Positions 62,459-64,000 of a stretch of DNA of 64,000 bases are shown piece by piece. The position numbers and the translations under genes are program-made. Each line of letters opens with the position of its first letter. Position 1 is the first letter of the stretch. The stretch lies in contig JAEMBT020000006.1 of assembly GCA_018873245.2 (NCBI GenBank), positions 12,614,387-12,678,386 on the forward strand, given 5' to 3'. The stretch comes from Archegozetes longisetosus (taxonomy: Eukaryota; Arthropoda; Arachnida; Sarcoptiformes; Trhypochthoniidae). The notes beneath the pieces were generated by a model, which was not told where the DNA came from, made no database searches, and saw only the letters and a program-made list of their open reading frames with translations.

Positions 62459-62825
62459 TTAATAATTTATAGTCATGCCATTCTTCTTGAGAAATTGGAT
62501 TATACGTCGGGGCATCGATTTGATCAGATTCTGAAGTTCAGGCATCCGCACCTGGTCCCTAGAAGGCTAGATTGCAGACTTAAGTTCGGCAGTGGTGTCG
62601 TATTTGCGGCCACCGGCGTATGGCAGCCGAACCAAAGGCCTCGAGAGATTTTCAATAGGATTAAGATCTAGGCTGCGTGCTAACCAGTCCAGAACCTAAA
62701 CTCCGCGGTCCTGGAACTGCTTTTTCGCCGTGCAGATGATATACATCAACGCGTTGTCCCACTGAAGCTTCCAGTTACCACCACCAATTCGACCCCCAAA
62801 GGGAAGGAGGTGCTAATCTCCTCCT
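62459..62825 (-). mobile_element. Tc1-like transposase C-terminal fragment, GC-richer
   Basis: On the minus strand: QWDNALMYIICTAKKQFQDR then GV, a stop, LDLNPIENL, VRLPYAGGRKYDTTAELKSA and LIKSMPRRIIQFLKKNGM, ending in MTINY and a stop at 62459. This covers the second and third catalytic-residue regions of a Tc1 transposase. It has stops and lacks the N-terminus. Base use is visibly GC-richer than its surroundings. It truncates the hAT remnant of the second P450 repeat unit at about 62833. Confidence 0.85.
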
Positions 62826-62832
62826 TAGAACT

Positions 62833-63358
62833 ATAGAACTAAACTCAATGTAGGAAATTATTTTCGATTAACCCTAACTAATATAATGCCTACTATTGAT
62901 TGAATTTATGAATGAAAACAGACTCATCCTTATGATTAAATTTGTTTATATTTTACTGAGTCGTAACTTATTTTCGATTTTTGGGCATTATCAAAACAGC
63001 TCAAAACCTTGAAACCCAAAGTTCTGTTGGATCGAAGCTAATTAATCTGTGTATTAATAAATTTTACCTCTTAATGAGGAAAAATTTGGGGGTCATACAG
63101 TCCTGGTGACAGTATACTACAATACTCGGGCTATGTTTAAAAGTGGTTGCTTATTTAATGTTTGATATCTGCCGTTAGGTAACTTCAATTATTATATTCT
63201 CCCTTAGTATTTAAAATGTTAGATAAAATACTAGAAATACGTTTATAATACTGAGTGACACACAACTTAAACACATCATAAAAAGTCTTATTGGACTAGA
63301 AAAGTTTTTCTTCAAAAATTTTCACGTTGTGAAACCTTAATTATTATGAAATGCCAAA
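62833..63358 (+). repeat. Start of the second P450 repeat unit
   Basis: Matches 58925-59131 and then 59997-60313, in order and orientation, showing a tandem duplication of the P450 with its 5' flank and a later deletion or insertion of about 870 bases in one copy. Confidence 0.85.
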
Positions 63359-64000
63359 ATGGATTCACCTTATGATTATATTGAGTTCAAATTTTTCGCA
63401 TTATTAATTGTTTTATCCCTTTTGGTTACTTATTTGTATCGTAAACTAACATTTTGGAAACGCCAGGGCATACCGAACGATGTTTTCATAGTTTTAAGTC
63501 TTTGAACAATGTTCTACAATTAAGCGATTGGAACTGTATCAAAACAAATGGAAAAATTGTTGGGTAAGTGTCTAATGATTTTATGAAAAAATTAATGTGC
63601 AATTTAATTCGTAGTACGTATGAACTTTTGTCACCGACTTTATTGGTGGCCGAACCCAAGTTAATAAATCAATTACTTATCGAAGACTTCAAAAATTTTT
63701 CAATCATAGAGTAATGATATGAAAGCAATTTTTGAGTTTTACACTGTTTTATCTATTTAGAACTTTTCTGATTAAATCTACAGACTTTTGCTTTACCTGA
63801 TCAACCAGTTGGAAAAAGTCTTTTTCTCTTGGATTATGATTTGTGGAAACCTTCGAGACATTTGTTAGCCCCAGCATTTACTTTGGCTAACCTTAAAAAA
63901 ATCAGAAATTTATTTGAGGATTCAATACAACCATTTTTGAATAACATTGGAAAGTTTGCTATAAGTGGAGAGCCTTTTGATGTCAGACCTTATTTTGAAT
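63359..64000 (+). CDS. Cytochrome P450, CYP3-clan-like, copy 2 (cut by window end)
   Basis: Exons 63359-63563, 63615-63710 and 63784-64000 (continuing beyond the window) encode the N-terminal third: anchor ([19 protein letters not shown]), [29 protein letters not shown], then FALPDQPVGKSL and [17 protein letters not shown] with the normal C-helix Arg. The I-helix and heme loop lie outside the window. Frames break at about 63485 and 63700, each one T short in a T run. Copy 1 has the longer run at the first place and the same shortage at the second. Head-to-tail arrangement with copy 1 marks a local P450 cluster. Confidence 0.8.

Overview
The window is eukaryotic and animal, most likely arthropod and plausibly a chelicerate such as an acariform mite. 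This is an inference from gene content and architecture, not a database match. The sequence is AT-rich. Its genes are short and split by small GT-AG introns (about 60-700 bases), and they include metazoan families: a K+-dependent Na+/Ca2+ exchanger, sushi/CCP-domain receptors, an NCOA5-like coactivator, mitochondrial ribosomal protein L54, acyl-CoA desaturases and CYP3-clan-like cytochromes P450. I saw no bacterial features and no CRISPR array.

Layout. Positions 1-13,000 hold five single-copy genes: an SLC24/NCKX exchanger (+), an NAD-dependent methylene-THF dehydrogenase of the yeast MTD1 type (-), a TPR protein (+), an NCOA5-like RRM protein (-) and MRPL54 (+). Short foldback and MITE elements lie between them. 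Positions 13,000-26,200 hold a large inverted duplication of a sushi-domain receptor gene. The left, minus-strand copy has three CCP modules, a novel central domain, a transmembrane segment and a tyrosine-rich tail. The right, plus-strand copy ends just after the third CCP module. The roughly 5.6 kb between the arms contains a hAT-type MITE with a near-perfect 8-bp target duplication and a two-gene mobile-element-like unit whose 647-residue transposase-like gene is intact. Positions 27,000-52,800 hold three desaturase copies. One is a diverged multi-exon minus-strand copy. The other two lie in a direct duplication of about 9 kb (29.8-38.9 kb and 44.3-52.8 kb). Transposons that entered only one copy can be recognised because the other copy preserves the empty site. 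Positions 54,800-58,200 are a nested pile of hAT and Tc1/mariner elements in a decayed receptor fragment. Positions 58,900-64,000 hold tandem P450 genes, the second cut by the window end, separated by a Tc1 remnant.

A cross-cutting observation is that most conserved reading frames are broken by single-base indels. Nearly all are one missing base, usually in an A/T homopolymer, while splice sites, splice phases and family motifs stay intact. The simplest reading is residual long-read consensus error, so several apparent pseudogenes may be sound genes. Coordinates of multi-exon genes are hand-derived from splice signals and phase matching. Identities were judged by eye and no percentages were calculated.
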